Translations under genes and position numbers: made by a program
NCBI GenBank assembly: GCA_018713375.1
Contig: DVOV01000151.1
Location: 1 to 5,145, forward strand
DNA length: 5,145 nucleotides
Direction of reading: 5' to 3'
From: Candidatus Scatomorpha stercorigallinarum
Lineage (GTDB): Bacteria > Bacillota_A > Clostridia > Oscillospirales > Oscillospiraceae
The notes under the pieces: generated by a model
Told to the model about the DNA's origin: nothing
Databases searched by the model: none
The model's input: the letters and a program-made list of their open reading frames with translations, nothing else
Shown here: piece after piece, positions 1 through 4,376 of the stretch
Position numbering within the stretch: the stretch's first letter is position 1
Layout of the letters: each line of letters opens with the position of its first letter

Positions 1-98
1 CGGCCAGGCTGAAAGTGGAGCAGGTGTTCAAGTTCTTCTGGACCGTCGTCAGCGGCCTGGCGCTCGTCAGTTTGCTCCTCGTCTGGTTCGGGGATTAA
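1..98 (+). CDS. 3' end of complex I subunit 1/NuoH-like (EchB/MbhM/CooK-type) membrane subunit, partial
   Basis: Only the last 31 codons are present, read in the frame that begins at base 3 and ends at TAA 96-98. They begin ARLKVEQVFKFFW, followed by a hydrophobic segment (VVSGLALVSLLLVW) and a short tail. A basic R-(L/V)-(K/R)-(V/I)-(D/E)-Q run, then an aromatic patch and a last transmembrane helix, is how proteins of the NuoH/EchB/HycD/CooK family typically end. These proteins anchor the hydrophilic module in the membrane and form part of the ion path and quinone-like cavity. The identification rests on this C-terminal pattern plus the NuoB-like and NuoI-like genes that follow, so the family is likely but the exact subfamily is open. 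The stop codon overlaps the ribosome binding site of the next gene, indicating one operon. Confidence 0.7.
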   Translation, partial: ARLKVEQVFKFFWTVVSGLALVSLLLVWFGD

Positions 99-103
99 GG
101 AGG
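97..103 (+). promoter_or_regulatory. Ribosome binding site AAGGAGG overlapping the upstream stop codon
   Basis: A full-strength Shine-Dalgarno sequence AAGGAGG sits 6 nt before the ATG at 110 and shares its two A residues with the TAA that ends the membrane-subunit gene. This fixes the start of the small-subunit gene and suggests translational coupling. Confidence 0.85.
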
Positions 104-109
104 CGCAAG

Positions 110-550
110 ATGTTCAAAAAGCTCATCGACAGTTCCGCCGCCAAGTCGCCCTGGCTCTTCCACATCAACGCCGGGAGCTGCAACGGCTGCGACATCGAGC
201 TCGTGGCCCTGCTGACCCCGCGCTACGACGTGGAGCGGCTCGGCTTCAAGCTGGCCGGCTCCCCGCGCCATGCGGATATCGTGGTCGTCACCGGCCCGGT
301 CACCGCCCAGAGCAAGGACCGCGTCCTGCGCACCATCGCGCAGGTGCCGGACCCCAAGGTGATCGTCACGCTGGGCAGCTGCCCGCGCAGCTGCAACGTT
401 TTCCGCGGCAGCTACTCCGTGGTGGGGCCGCTGGACAAATATGTCCCCATCGACGTGTCCATCGCGGGCTGCACGCCCAAGCCGGAGGCCATCATCGACG
501 GCCTTGCGCTGGCTACGCAGATATTGAAAGAGAAAAGGGGGGCCAAATAA
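110..550 (+). CDS. NuoB-like small subunit of a membrane-bound [NiFe]-hydrogenase/complex I-type enzyme (EchC/CooL/MbhJ family)
   Basis: This 146-residue protein belongs to the NuoB/[NiFe]-hydrogenase small-subunit family and should carry one proximal [4Fe-4S] cluster passing electrons between the catalytic large subunit and the ferredoxin-like subunit, on the cytoplasmic face of the membrane. Visible ligands are C24 and C27 in GSCNGCDIE, C91 in LGSC, and C121 in AGCTPKPEAI, which corresponds to the family GCPPRPEAI motif. The short length, with no medial or distal cluster domain and no Tat signal, is typical of group 4 (Ech, Coo, Mbh, Hyc) enzymes. An additional C95 (GSCPRSC) is not one of the four expected ligands. 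The gene lies 11 nt after the NuoH-like gene and directly abuts the ferredoxin gene. Whether the enzyme evolves hydrogen, or is an Mbx/Mbs- or Fpo-like relative, cannot be decided without the large subunit, which is not in the window. Confidence 0.88.
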   Translation: MFKKLIDSSAAKSPWLFHINAGSCNGCDIELVALLTPRYDVERLGFKLAGSPRHADIVVVTGPVTAQSKDRVLRTIAQVPDPKVIVTLGSCPRSCNVFRGSYSVVGPLDKYVPIDVSIAGCTPKPEAIIDGLALATQILKEKRGAK

Positions 551-1162
551 ATGCTGCCGTTCATAAAGGAGGCCGTCACCGGATTGTTCTCCAGGCCCAG
601 CACGGAGGCCTATCCCTTCAAGCCCGTAGAGGCCCCGCTGCGCTACCGCGGCCGCATCGTGTTCCACCCCGACCTGTGTATCAGCTGCGGCATGTGCGAG
701 CGCGTCTGCGCCGGCGGCGCGATCAGCACACACAGCGAGGAGACGGAGGAGGGCACGCTCATCACCCGCCGCTTCTTCCTCGGCAGCTGCACGTTCTGCA
801 GCCACTGCGCGGATTTCTGCGTAAAGCACGCCATCGAGCTCACGCAGGACTACCACATGGTGGCGCGCACGGAGGAGGAGCTGGTGGTGGAGGGCACATA
901 CCTGAAGAAAAAGCCCGCCAAAAAAGAAGCCGCCGCCTGTGCCGGCGCGGCCGAGGCTGAAAGCTCCGTCAAGCCGCGCGAGGACGGCCTGCCCGTCAAC
1001 GACCCGGCCAAGTGCGTCTACTGCACGCTCTGCGCCAAGAAGTGCCCCGCCGGGGCGCTCACCGTGGACCGCAAGGAAAAGACCTGGGTGCTGGACGAGG
1101 ACAAATGCGTCGCCTGCGGCACCTGCGCCAGCGTGTGCCCCAAGAAGGCAATTATTATGTAA
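551..1162 (+). CDS. Four-cluster ferredoxin-type subunit (NuoI/EchF-like, extended) of the membrane-bound hydrogenase operon
   Basis: The 203-residue protein contains four CxxCxxCxxxC [4Fe-4S] motifs: C43-C46-C49-C53, C80-C83-C86-C90, C155-C158-C161-C165 and C186-C189-C192-C196. The N-terminal stretch (FIKEAVTGLFSRPSTEAYPF) resembles the amphipathic start of NuoI/EchF subunits that dock on the membrane arm. The first cluster pair is therefore assigned to the standard EchF/NuoI role of accepting electrons from soluble ferredoxin. The second pair follows a Lys/Ala/Glu-rich linker (about 118-145) and looks like a bacterial 2[4Fe-4S] ferredoxin domain; its fourth cysteines are followed by Pro (CPAG, CPKK), unlike those of the first pair (CAGG, CVKH). 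Family members usually carry two clusters, so this is a fusion or extension. The ATG immediately follows the preceding TAA with zero spacing, and a G-rich SD (AAGGGGGG) lies about 10 nt upstream. It is the last gene of the operon, followed by a terminator. Confidence 0.85.
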   Translation: MLPFIKEAVTGLFSRPSTEAYPFKPVEAPLRYRGRIVFHPDLCISCGMCERVCAGGAISTHSEETEEGTLITRRFFLGSCTFCSHCADFCVKHAIELTQDYHMVARTEEELVVEGTYLKKKPAKKEAAACAGAAEAESSVKPREDGLPVNDPAKCVYCTLCAKKCPAGALTVDRKEKTWVLDEDKCVACGTCASVCPKKAIIM

Positions 1163-1180
1163 ACCAAATGCCCAAAGCAG

Positions 1181-1210
1181 AGCCGCGGCGCGTATGGCGC
1201 CGCGGCTTTT
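1181..1210 (+). terminator. Rho-independent terminator of the hydrogenase-type operon
   Basis: A perfect 11-bp stem (AGCCGCGGCGC / GCGCCGCGGCT, 1181-1191 with 1197-1207) has a 5-nt loop GTATG, and a short T-run (TTTT, 1207-1210) begins at the foot of the stem. It starts 18 nt past the stop of the four-cluster ferredoxin gene and marks the operon end. The T-run is short, but the stem is very GC-rich. Confidence 0.88.
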
Positions 1211-1257
1211 GCCGTGCCGTTTCACGCTGCTGCTGCGCATTGTTAAAGAATTGTTCG

Positions 1258-1286
1258 TTGACAGCGCCGCGCCGTGGCCTTAGAAT
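1258..1286 (+). promoter_or_regulatory. Sigma-A type promoter of the M20 peptidase gene
   Basis: A perfect -35 TTGACA (1258-1263) is followed by a 17-nt spacer and a -10 TAGAAT (1281-1286, five of six consensus positions). The predicted transcription start is near 1292-1294, giving a leader of only about 25 nt before the gene. It lies downstream of the preceding terminator, so the peptidase is an independent unit. Confidence 0.85.
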
Positions 1287-1315
1287 AGGGGCTATACCAC
1301 GCAGACAGGAGGATC

Positions 1316-2686
1316 ATGATGAACGATCTCAAACAGGTATACGACTATATCGAGGCCCACGAGGAGCAGTATGTGAACGAGCTCATACCGCTGATACAGC
1401 ACAAGAGCGTGAGCATGACGCATGAGGGGCTGCAGGAGTGCGCGGAGTTCCTCTCCCGGCAGATGGAGGACGCCGGCATCCCCAACCGCCTGTACCCGCT
1501 GCCCAGCGGCCACCCCGTCATCGTGGGCGAGGTGAAGGCGGAGGTGGAGAACGCCCCCACGCTGCTCATCTACGGCCATTACGACGTGATGCCCGAGGGC
1601 CCGCTGGAGATGTGGGACTCCGACCCCTACGACCCGCAGATGCGCGGCGGGCGGCTCTACGGCCGCGGCGTCAGCGACAACAAGGGGCAGCTTTTCGCGC
1701 ACATCAAGGCCCAGGAGGCCTACCGCAAGTTCAACAAGCTGACCGTCAACCTCAAGTACATCTTCGAGGGCGAGGAGGAGCAGGGCAGCCCCAACCTGCT
1801 GCCCTTCATCGAGAGCCACAAGGAGGAGCTCGCCGCGGACCTGGTCATCTGCTCGGACGCCAGCATGCACTCCTCCGGCCGGCCCACCATCGAGCTCGGG
1901 CTCAAGGGCCTGTGCGCCGTTGAGCTCACCTGCCGCACGATGAAGAAGCCCCAGCACTCGCAGTACGCCGCCTGCGGCCCCAGCGCCTCCTGGAGGCTGG
2001 TGGAGGCCCTCTCCACCATCAAGAAGGCCGAGGGCGCGGTGCTCATCGACGGCTTCTATGACAAGGCCGCCATGCCCACGCAGCAGGAGCTGGACGCGCT
2101 GGCGGCGCTGCCGCCGCTGGACGTGCAGGCGCAGCTGGACGACTGGGGCATGGACCACTTCCTGCAGGGCCGCAAGACGGACGATTTCTTCTACAACTAC
2201 ATGTTCGAGCCCACCTGCAACATCGGCTGCCTGAACGCCGGCTACATCGACGGCAGCAAGAACGTGGACGTGGACGAGGCCAGGTGCTTCATCGACATGC
2301 GCCTGGTGCCCGGCCAGCTGCCGGAGGAGATGACGGAGCTGCTGCGCCGGCACCTGGAAGCGCGCGGCTTCGGCGACATCGAGGTACGCCAGTACGCCGG
2401 CCTGCCCGCCACCAAGACCCCGCTGGACAACAAATACGTCCCCGTGGTGACGGAGGCCCTGCGCTCCGCCTTCGGCGACGAGCCGGTGGTGTTCCCCTCC
2501 GTCGGCTGCTCGGCGCCCTTCTTCATGTTCTCCGACGTGCTGAAGGCGCCCTGGATGATGATACCCATCTCCCTCGCCGACCAGAACGAGCACTGCGCGA
2601 ACGAAAACCTGCTCATCTCCTGCTGGATAAAGGGCATCAAGGCCGGCGCCGCCTTCATCGACGGCGTCGCCAAGCTCGAGTCCTGA
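1316..2686 (+). CDS. M20 family metallopeptidase (CNDP/PepV-like dipeptidase)
   Basis: This 456-residue cytoplasmic di-zinc hydrolase of the M20/M25/M40 family most likely cleaves dipeptides or short peptides (beta-Ala-His/Xaa-His or general dipeptidase branch). The metal-site residues are all visible: H88 with D90 in YGHYDVMP, bridging D121 in GVSDNKG, catalytic E154 and metal ligand E155 in FEGEEEQGS, D181 in VICSD, and H426 in NEHCANEN. H214 in KPQHSQYAACGP, before SWRLVEAL, matches the conserved His of the lid/dimerisation domain that reaches into the partner active site. Length is normal for the CNDP2-like branch, and there is no signal peptide. AGGAGG lies at 1307-1312; the ATG at 1316 is only 3 nt away whereas the next in-frame ATG at 1319 is 6 nt away, so the true start may be 1319 (455 residues). 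The gene is monocistronic. The exact substrate cannot be read from sequence; other M20 amidohydrolases (deacylases, carboxypeptidases) are alternatives. Confidence 0.93.
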   Translation: MMNDLKQVYDYIEAHEEQYVNELIPLIQHKSVSMTHEGLQECAEFLSRQMEDAGIPNRLYPLPSGHPVIVGEVKAEVENAPTLLIYGHYDVMPEGPLEMWDSDPYDPQMRGGRLYGRGVSDNKGQLFAHIKAQEAYRKFNKLTVNLKYIFEGEEEQGSPNLLPFIESHKEELAADLVICSDASMHSSGRPTIELGLKGLCAVELTCRTMKKPQHSQYAACGPSASWRLVEALSTIKKAEGAVLIDGFYDKAAMPTQQELDALAALPPLDVQAQLDDWGMDHFLQGRKTDDFFYNYMFEPTCNIGCLNAGYIDGSKNVDVDEARCFIDMRLVPGQLPEEMTELLRRHLEARGFGDIEVRQYAGLPATKTPLDNKYVPVVTEALRSAFGDEPVVFPSVGCSAPFFMFSDVLKAPWMMIPISLADQNEHCANENLLISCWIKGIKAGAAFIDGVAKLES

Positions 2687-2754
2687 CCAAACTGCGTTTG
2701 GATGCTTTTGCCTGCGGCCTGCGTCCCGGCAGCGGACAGAGGCTCTTAACTGAT

Positions 2755-2791
2755 AAGCTCCACGGCACGCATGTGCCGTGGAGCTTCCTTT
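2755..2791 (+). terminator. Rho-independent terminator of the M20 peptidase gene
   Basis: A perfect 14-bp stem (AAGCTCCACGGCAC / GTGCCGTGGAGCTT, 2755-2768 with 2773-2786) has a GCAT tetraloop and is followed by CCTTT. It lies about 70 nt after the peptidase stop. The stretch from 2687 to 2754 holds nothing else I can recognise. Confidence 0.88.
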
Positions 2792-2869
2792 AACGGGGCG
2801 GGAAAGAGCGGGAATAAGGGCGGTTTCGGGCATGTTCCGGCCATTCCGAGCGGCTAAACTTTCAGTCGG

Positions 2870-2898
2870 TTGTCAGGAGGTGATGGCGGTGCTATACT
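2870..2898 (+). promoter_or_regulatory. Sigma-A type promoter of the XRE regulator gene
   Basis: The -35 TTGTCA (2870-2875, five of six) is separated by 17 nt from the -10 TATACT (2893-2898, five of six). Transcription would start around 2904-2906, essentially at the ribosome binding site, giving a very short 5' leader of about 15 nt. The -35 element is part of an 11-nt sequence, GTCAGGAGGTG, that recurs at the ribosome binding site. Confidence 0.75.
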
Positions 2899-2907
2899 TT
2901 GCCCGTC

Positions 2908-2915
2908 AGGAGGTG
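2908..2915 (+). promoter_or_regulatory. Ribosome binding site deciding the start of the XRE regulator
   Basis: AGGAGGTG (AGGAGG at 2908-2913) stands 6 nt before the ATG at 2920. This supports that start over an upstream in-frame TTG at 2899, which overlaps the predicted -10 and transcription start and so could not be translated from this promoter. Confidence 0.85.
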
Positions 2916-2919
2916 CCAT

Positions 2920-3849
2920 ATGGACGTTCAGAGATTCGGCGCATTCGTGGCGCAGCGCCGCCGGGAGCTGGGCATGACGCAGTCAGAGCTGGCGGCGAAG
3001 CTCTTCGTCACGGACAAGGCGGTGAGCAAATGGGAGCGCGGCCTCGGCTTCCCCGATATAAACACGCTGGAGCCGCTGGCGGCGGCGCTGGATGTGAGCC
3101 TGATGGAGCTGATGAACTCGCAGCGCGGCGGCGGGGAGCTCAGCCGCGAGCAGGCCGACGGGGCTGTCAGCGAGGCGCTTGGCCTGGCGCGCGGCCGCCG
3201 CATGCCCCTGAAAAAGCAGCTGGGACTGGTCATCGCGCTCTGCGCGCTGGCGCTCGCTTTCTCGCTGATGCTCGCCACAGCCAACAGCGTCATCCTCACG
3301 CTGCTGTTCCTCGGCGGCGTTGTGGCGGGGATCGGCTCCGCGGCCATGCTCGTCAAGGGCGCCGGCGAGGCCGCGGGCATGTACCGCGTGATGCTGGGCG
3401 CTTCCCTCTGCTGCGTGCTGCTGGTGACGCCGGGCACAGACCGCTTTTTTGAGCGCTGGAGCTTATGGATAGACCTCGCGCTGGACGTGTTCATCGTCGC
3501 TGTGCTGGCAAAGGGCATGCGCCTGATGCTGGCCGAGCGGCACAGGCACAGCCGCCGGAGCGTTATCACACTGGTGCTGGTATATCTGTTCCTCATCGCG
3601 GCCAATGTGCAGGGGGCGCTCGGAAGCATGGCGGAGATCGACGCCGCCGGCGAGGCCGCCCGCGCCAATGTCGCCGCGCAGTACGCCGAGCTGCTGGCCG
3701 AGCGGGACTTCGGCCTGCCTCCCGGCACGGCGGAGGCCATCTCCTGCAGGCGCGCGGGGGATGGCTACGCCGTCACGGTGGACGCCGGCGGCAGGACGGC
3801 ACAGTATGACGTCGCCGTGGACAGCGAGCTGAACGTCGAGGTAAAATAA
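2920..3849 (+). CDS. Membrane-anchored XRE-family (HTH_3) transcriptional regulator
   Basis: The 309-residue protein starts with a Cro/cI-type helix-turn-helix at about residues 5-62; TQSELAAKLFVTDKAVSKWE is the classic HTH_3 pattern, and GFPDINTLEPLAAALDVSL completes the five-helix fold. A linker (65-98) leads to about five hydrophobic segments (roughly 100-119, 122-145, 153-171, 183-204, 213-233). Charge distribution obeys the positive-inside rule, notably the basic loop AERHRHSRRS (205-214), if the HTH is cytoplasmic. This places the last ~75 residues (235-309) outside; they are helical at first, then a strand-rich piece (GYAVTVDAGGRTAQYDVAV). XRE proteins with C-terminal membrane segments are common in Firmicutes, often of unknown ligand. 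The target genes are unknown; the gene stands alone, so self-regulation is plausible. I do not recognise the C-terminal domain. Confidence 0.88.
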   Translation: MDVQRFGAFVAQRRRELGMTQSELAAKLFVTDKAVSKWERGLGFPDINTLEPLAAALDVSLMELMNSQRGGGELSREQADGAVSEALGLARGRRMPLKKQLGLVIALCALALAFSLMLATANSVILTLLFLGGVVAGIGSAAMLVKGAGEAAGMYRVMLGASLCCVLLVTPGTDRFFERWSLWIDLALDVFIVAVLAKGMRLMLAERHRHSRRSVITLVLVYLFLIAANVQGALGSMAEIDAAGEAARANVAAQYAELLAERDFGLPPGTAEAISCRRAGDGYAVTVDAGGRTAQYDVAVDSELNVEVK

Positions 3850-3862
3850 GTTTACATAATAC

Positions 3863-3901
3863 AATAGCCCGGCACCGCTGAAAGCGGCGCCGGGCTATTT
3901 T
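3863..3901. terminator. Shared terminator hairpin between convergent XRE and csoR genes
   Basis: The stem AATAGCCCGGC / GCCGGGCTATT (3863-3873 with 3889-3899) continues after one A-C mismatch with CCGCT / AGCGG (3875-3879 with 3883-3887) around a GAA loop. On the + strand it ends in TATTTT, a good U-tail for the XRE gene. On the - strand the tail is TATTGTATTATG, weaker but U-rich, so it probably also terminates csoR. It occupies most of the 62-nt gap between the two stop codons. Confidence 0.85.
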
Positions 3902-3911
3902 GCGCAGTACG

Positions 3912-4232
3912 TCAGGTCATGAACTGCTCGATGGCGCGGTTGAGCTGTTCGAGAGACTCCTTGTCGCCGTGCTCGGCGGCGTCCATCACGCAGTGCTCGA
4001 TGTGGTCTTTGAGTATCACCTTGGCCGTGTTGTTGAGCGCTGAGCGCACGGCGGCCAGCTGGATGAGCACCTCGGTGCAGTCCCGCCCGCTCTCGACCAT
4101 CTTCTTCACGGATTCAAGGTGGCCGATGGCGCGCGAGAGGCGGTTGAGCACCGCTTTGGTCTGCGTGTGCGAATGCGTGTGCGTATATACCTGCCCGTCC
4201 GGGCCGATGTGGGTGTGGGTGTGTTCGTCCAT
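3912..4232 (-). CDS. csoR: CsoR-family (DUF156) metal-sensing transcriptional repressor, probable Cu(I) sensor
   Basis: The 106-residue all-helical repressor of the CsoR/RcnR/FrmR family has its core at residues 26-106 (AVLNRLSRAIGHLESVKKMVE is the family signature region). Candidate Cu(I) ligands are C52 (GRDCTEV), H77 and C81 (HIEHC). Their spacing of 25 and 4 residues matches the Cys-His-Cys set of Mycobacterium tuberculosis CsoR and differs from RcnR (additional His), CstR (two Cys) and FrmR. A 25-residue N-terminal extension holds two His clusters, HTHTH (4-8) and HTHSH (18-22), which could bind extra metal; such extensions occur in clostridial homologues. The start at 4232 is supported by GGGGAGAG 4-5 nt upstream and by the promoter just before it. 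No copper ATPase or chaperone gene is in the window, so it may act in trans on a distant copper-efflux locus and repress itself. Ni, Co or formaldehyde sensing are less likely alternatives. Confidence 0.9.
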   Translation of the reverse strand: MDEHTHTHIGPDGQVYTHTHSHTQTKAVLNRLSRAIGHLESVKKMVESGRDCTEVLIQLAAVRSALNNTAKVILKDHIEHCVMDAAEHGDKESLEQLNRAIEQFMT

Positions 4233-4251
4233 GTGGCTCTCCCCGTGGTTT

Positions 4252-4272
4252 TTTGCAGTATTATACCGCAAA
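4252..4272. promoter_or_regulatory. 21-bp palindrome over the csoR -10: candidate autoregulatory operator
   Basis: On the + strand the sequence reads TTTGC-A-GTAT-T-ATAC-C-GCAAA: nine of ten positions in each half pair symmetrically about base 4262. It completely covers the predicted csoR -10 hexamer (4260-4265), so a protein bound here would block csoR transcription. Placement suggests self-repression by CsoR. However, well-known CsoR operators have G/C tracts in the core, which this AT-rich core lacks, so the binding protein is an inference. Confidence 0.5.
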
Positions 4273-4288
4273 GGCCCGCGCATTGCAA
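4260..4288 (-). promoter_or_regulatory. Sigma-A type promoter of csoR
   Basis: On the - strand the -35 is TTGCAA (4288-4283) and the -10 is a perfect TATAAT (4265-4260), separated by 17 nt. Transcription would start near 4253, giving a leader of about 20 nt containing the ribosome binding site. The -10 is embedded in a 21-bp palindrome. Confidence 0.8.
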
Positions 4289-4337
4289 GTTTTGGGCACG
4301 TCCGCCGTTTTGACAGGAAAGTGTACCTGCCCGCCGC

Positions 4338-4345
4338 CATAAAAT
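4338..4345 (+). promoter_or_regulatory. Possible sporulation-type (sigma-E/sigma-K-like) -10 element upstream of sigK
   Basis: CATAAAAT, about 32 nt before the sigK start codon, matches seven of eight bases of the sigma-E -10 consensus CATACAAT known from Bacillus; sigma-K -10 elements share its CATA core. The corresponding -35 region is a poor match (GGAAAGTG), so this is a suggestion resting on one element plus the biology that sigK is expressed in the mother cell under sigma-E. No good sigma-A promoter was found in the same gap. Confidence 0.35.
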
Positions 4346-4376
4346 GTAGTTATCCATTGAAAGGCGGTGCAAGTCC

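Noticed and set aside
95..1240. 381-codon open frame on the - strand opposite the hydrogenase small-subunit and ferredoxin genes
   Set aside because: It is the antisense of two cysteine-motif proteins whose ligands are intact, has the same low-complexity Ala/Gly/Arg/His composition, and crosses a terminator hairpin.
1292..2833. 513-codon open frame on the - strand opposite the peptidase gene
   Set aside because: It is longer than the peptidase, but its translation is low-complexity (rich in H, L, V, G, A, R), runs through both the promoter and the terminator of the + strand gene, and lacks any recognisable motif. The + strand frame has all M20 metal ligands, so this is a GC-rich antisense shadow.
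2899..2919. TTG start seven codons upstream for the XRE regulator
   Set aside because: It overlaps the -10 region and the expected transcription start and has no proper SD of its own; the ATG at 2920 has AGGAGG at 6 nt spacing.
2778..3452. 224-codon + strand frame overlapping the XRE gene, including an ATG at 2883 behind AGGAGG
   Set aside because: Although an SD-like AGGAGG precedes the ATG at 2883, that ATG lies upstream of the predicted transcription start, the translation is Arg/Gly/Ala-rich without motifs, and the frame overlaps the HTH-encoding frame.
4157..4192. Alternating purine-pyrimidine GTGTGCG-type tract, possible Z-DNA or short repeat
   Set aside because: It is explained by the His-Thr-His-Thr codons of the CsoR N-terminus read on the other strand; no separate role is needed.
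4233..4340. 36-residue N-terminal extension of CsoR from an upstream in-frame ATG
   Set aside because: This stretch contains the predicted promoter and palindrome. The ATG at 4232 has a GGGGAGAG ribosome binding site and gives the His-rich start seen in clostridial homologues.
4310..4345. TTGACA at 4310-4315 paired with TAAAAT at 4340-4345 as a sigma-A promoter for sigK
   Set aside because: The spacer would be 24 nt, far outside the workable 16-18 nt range.
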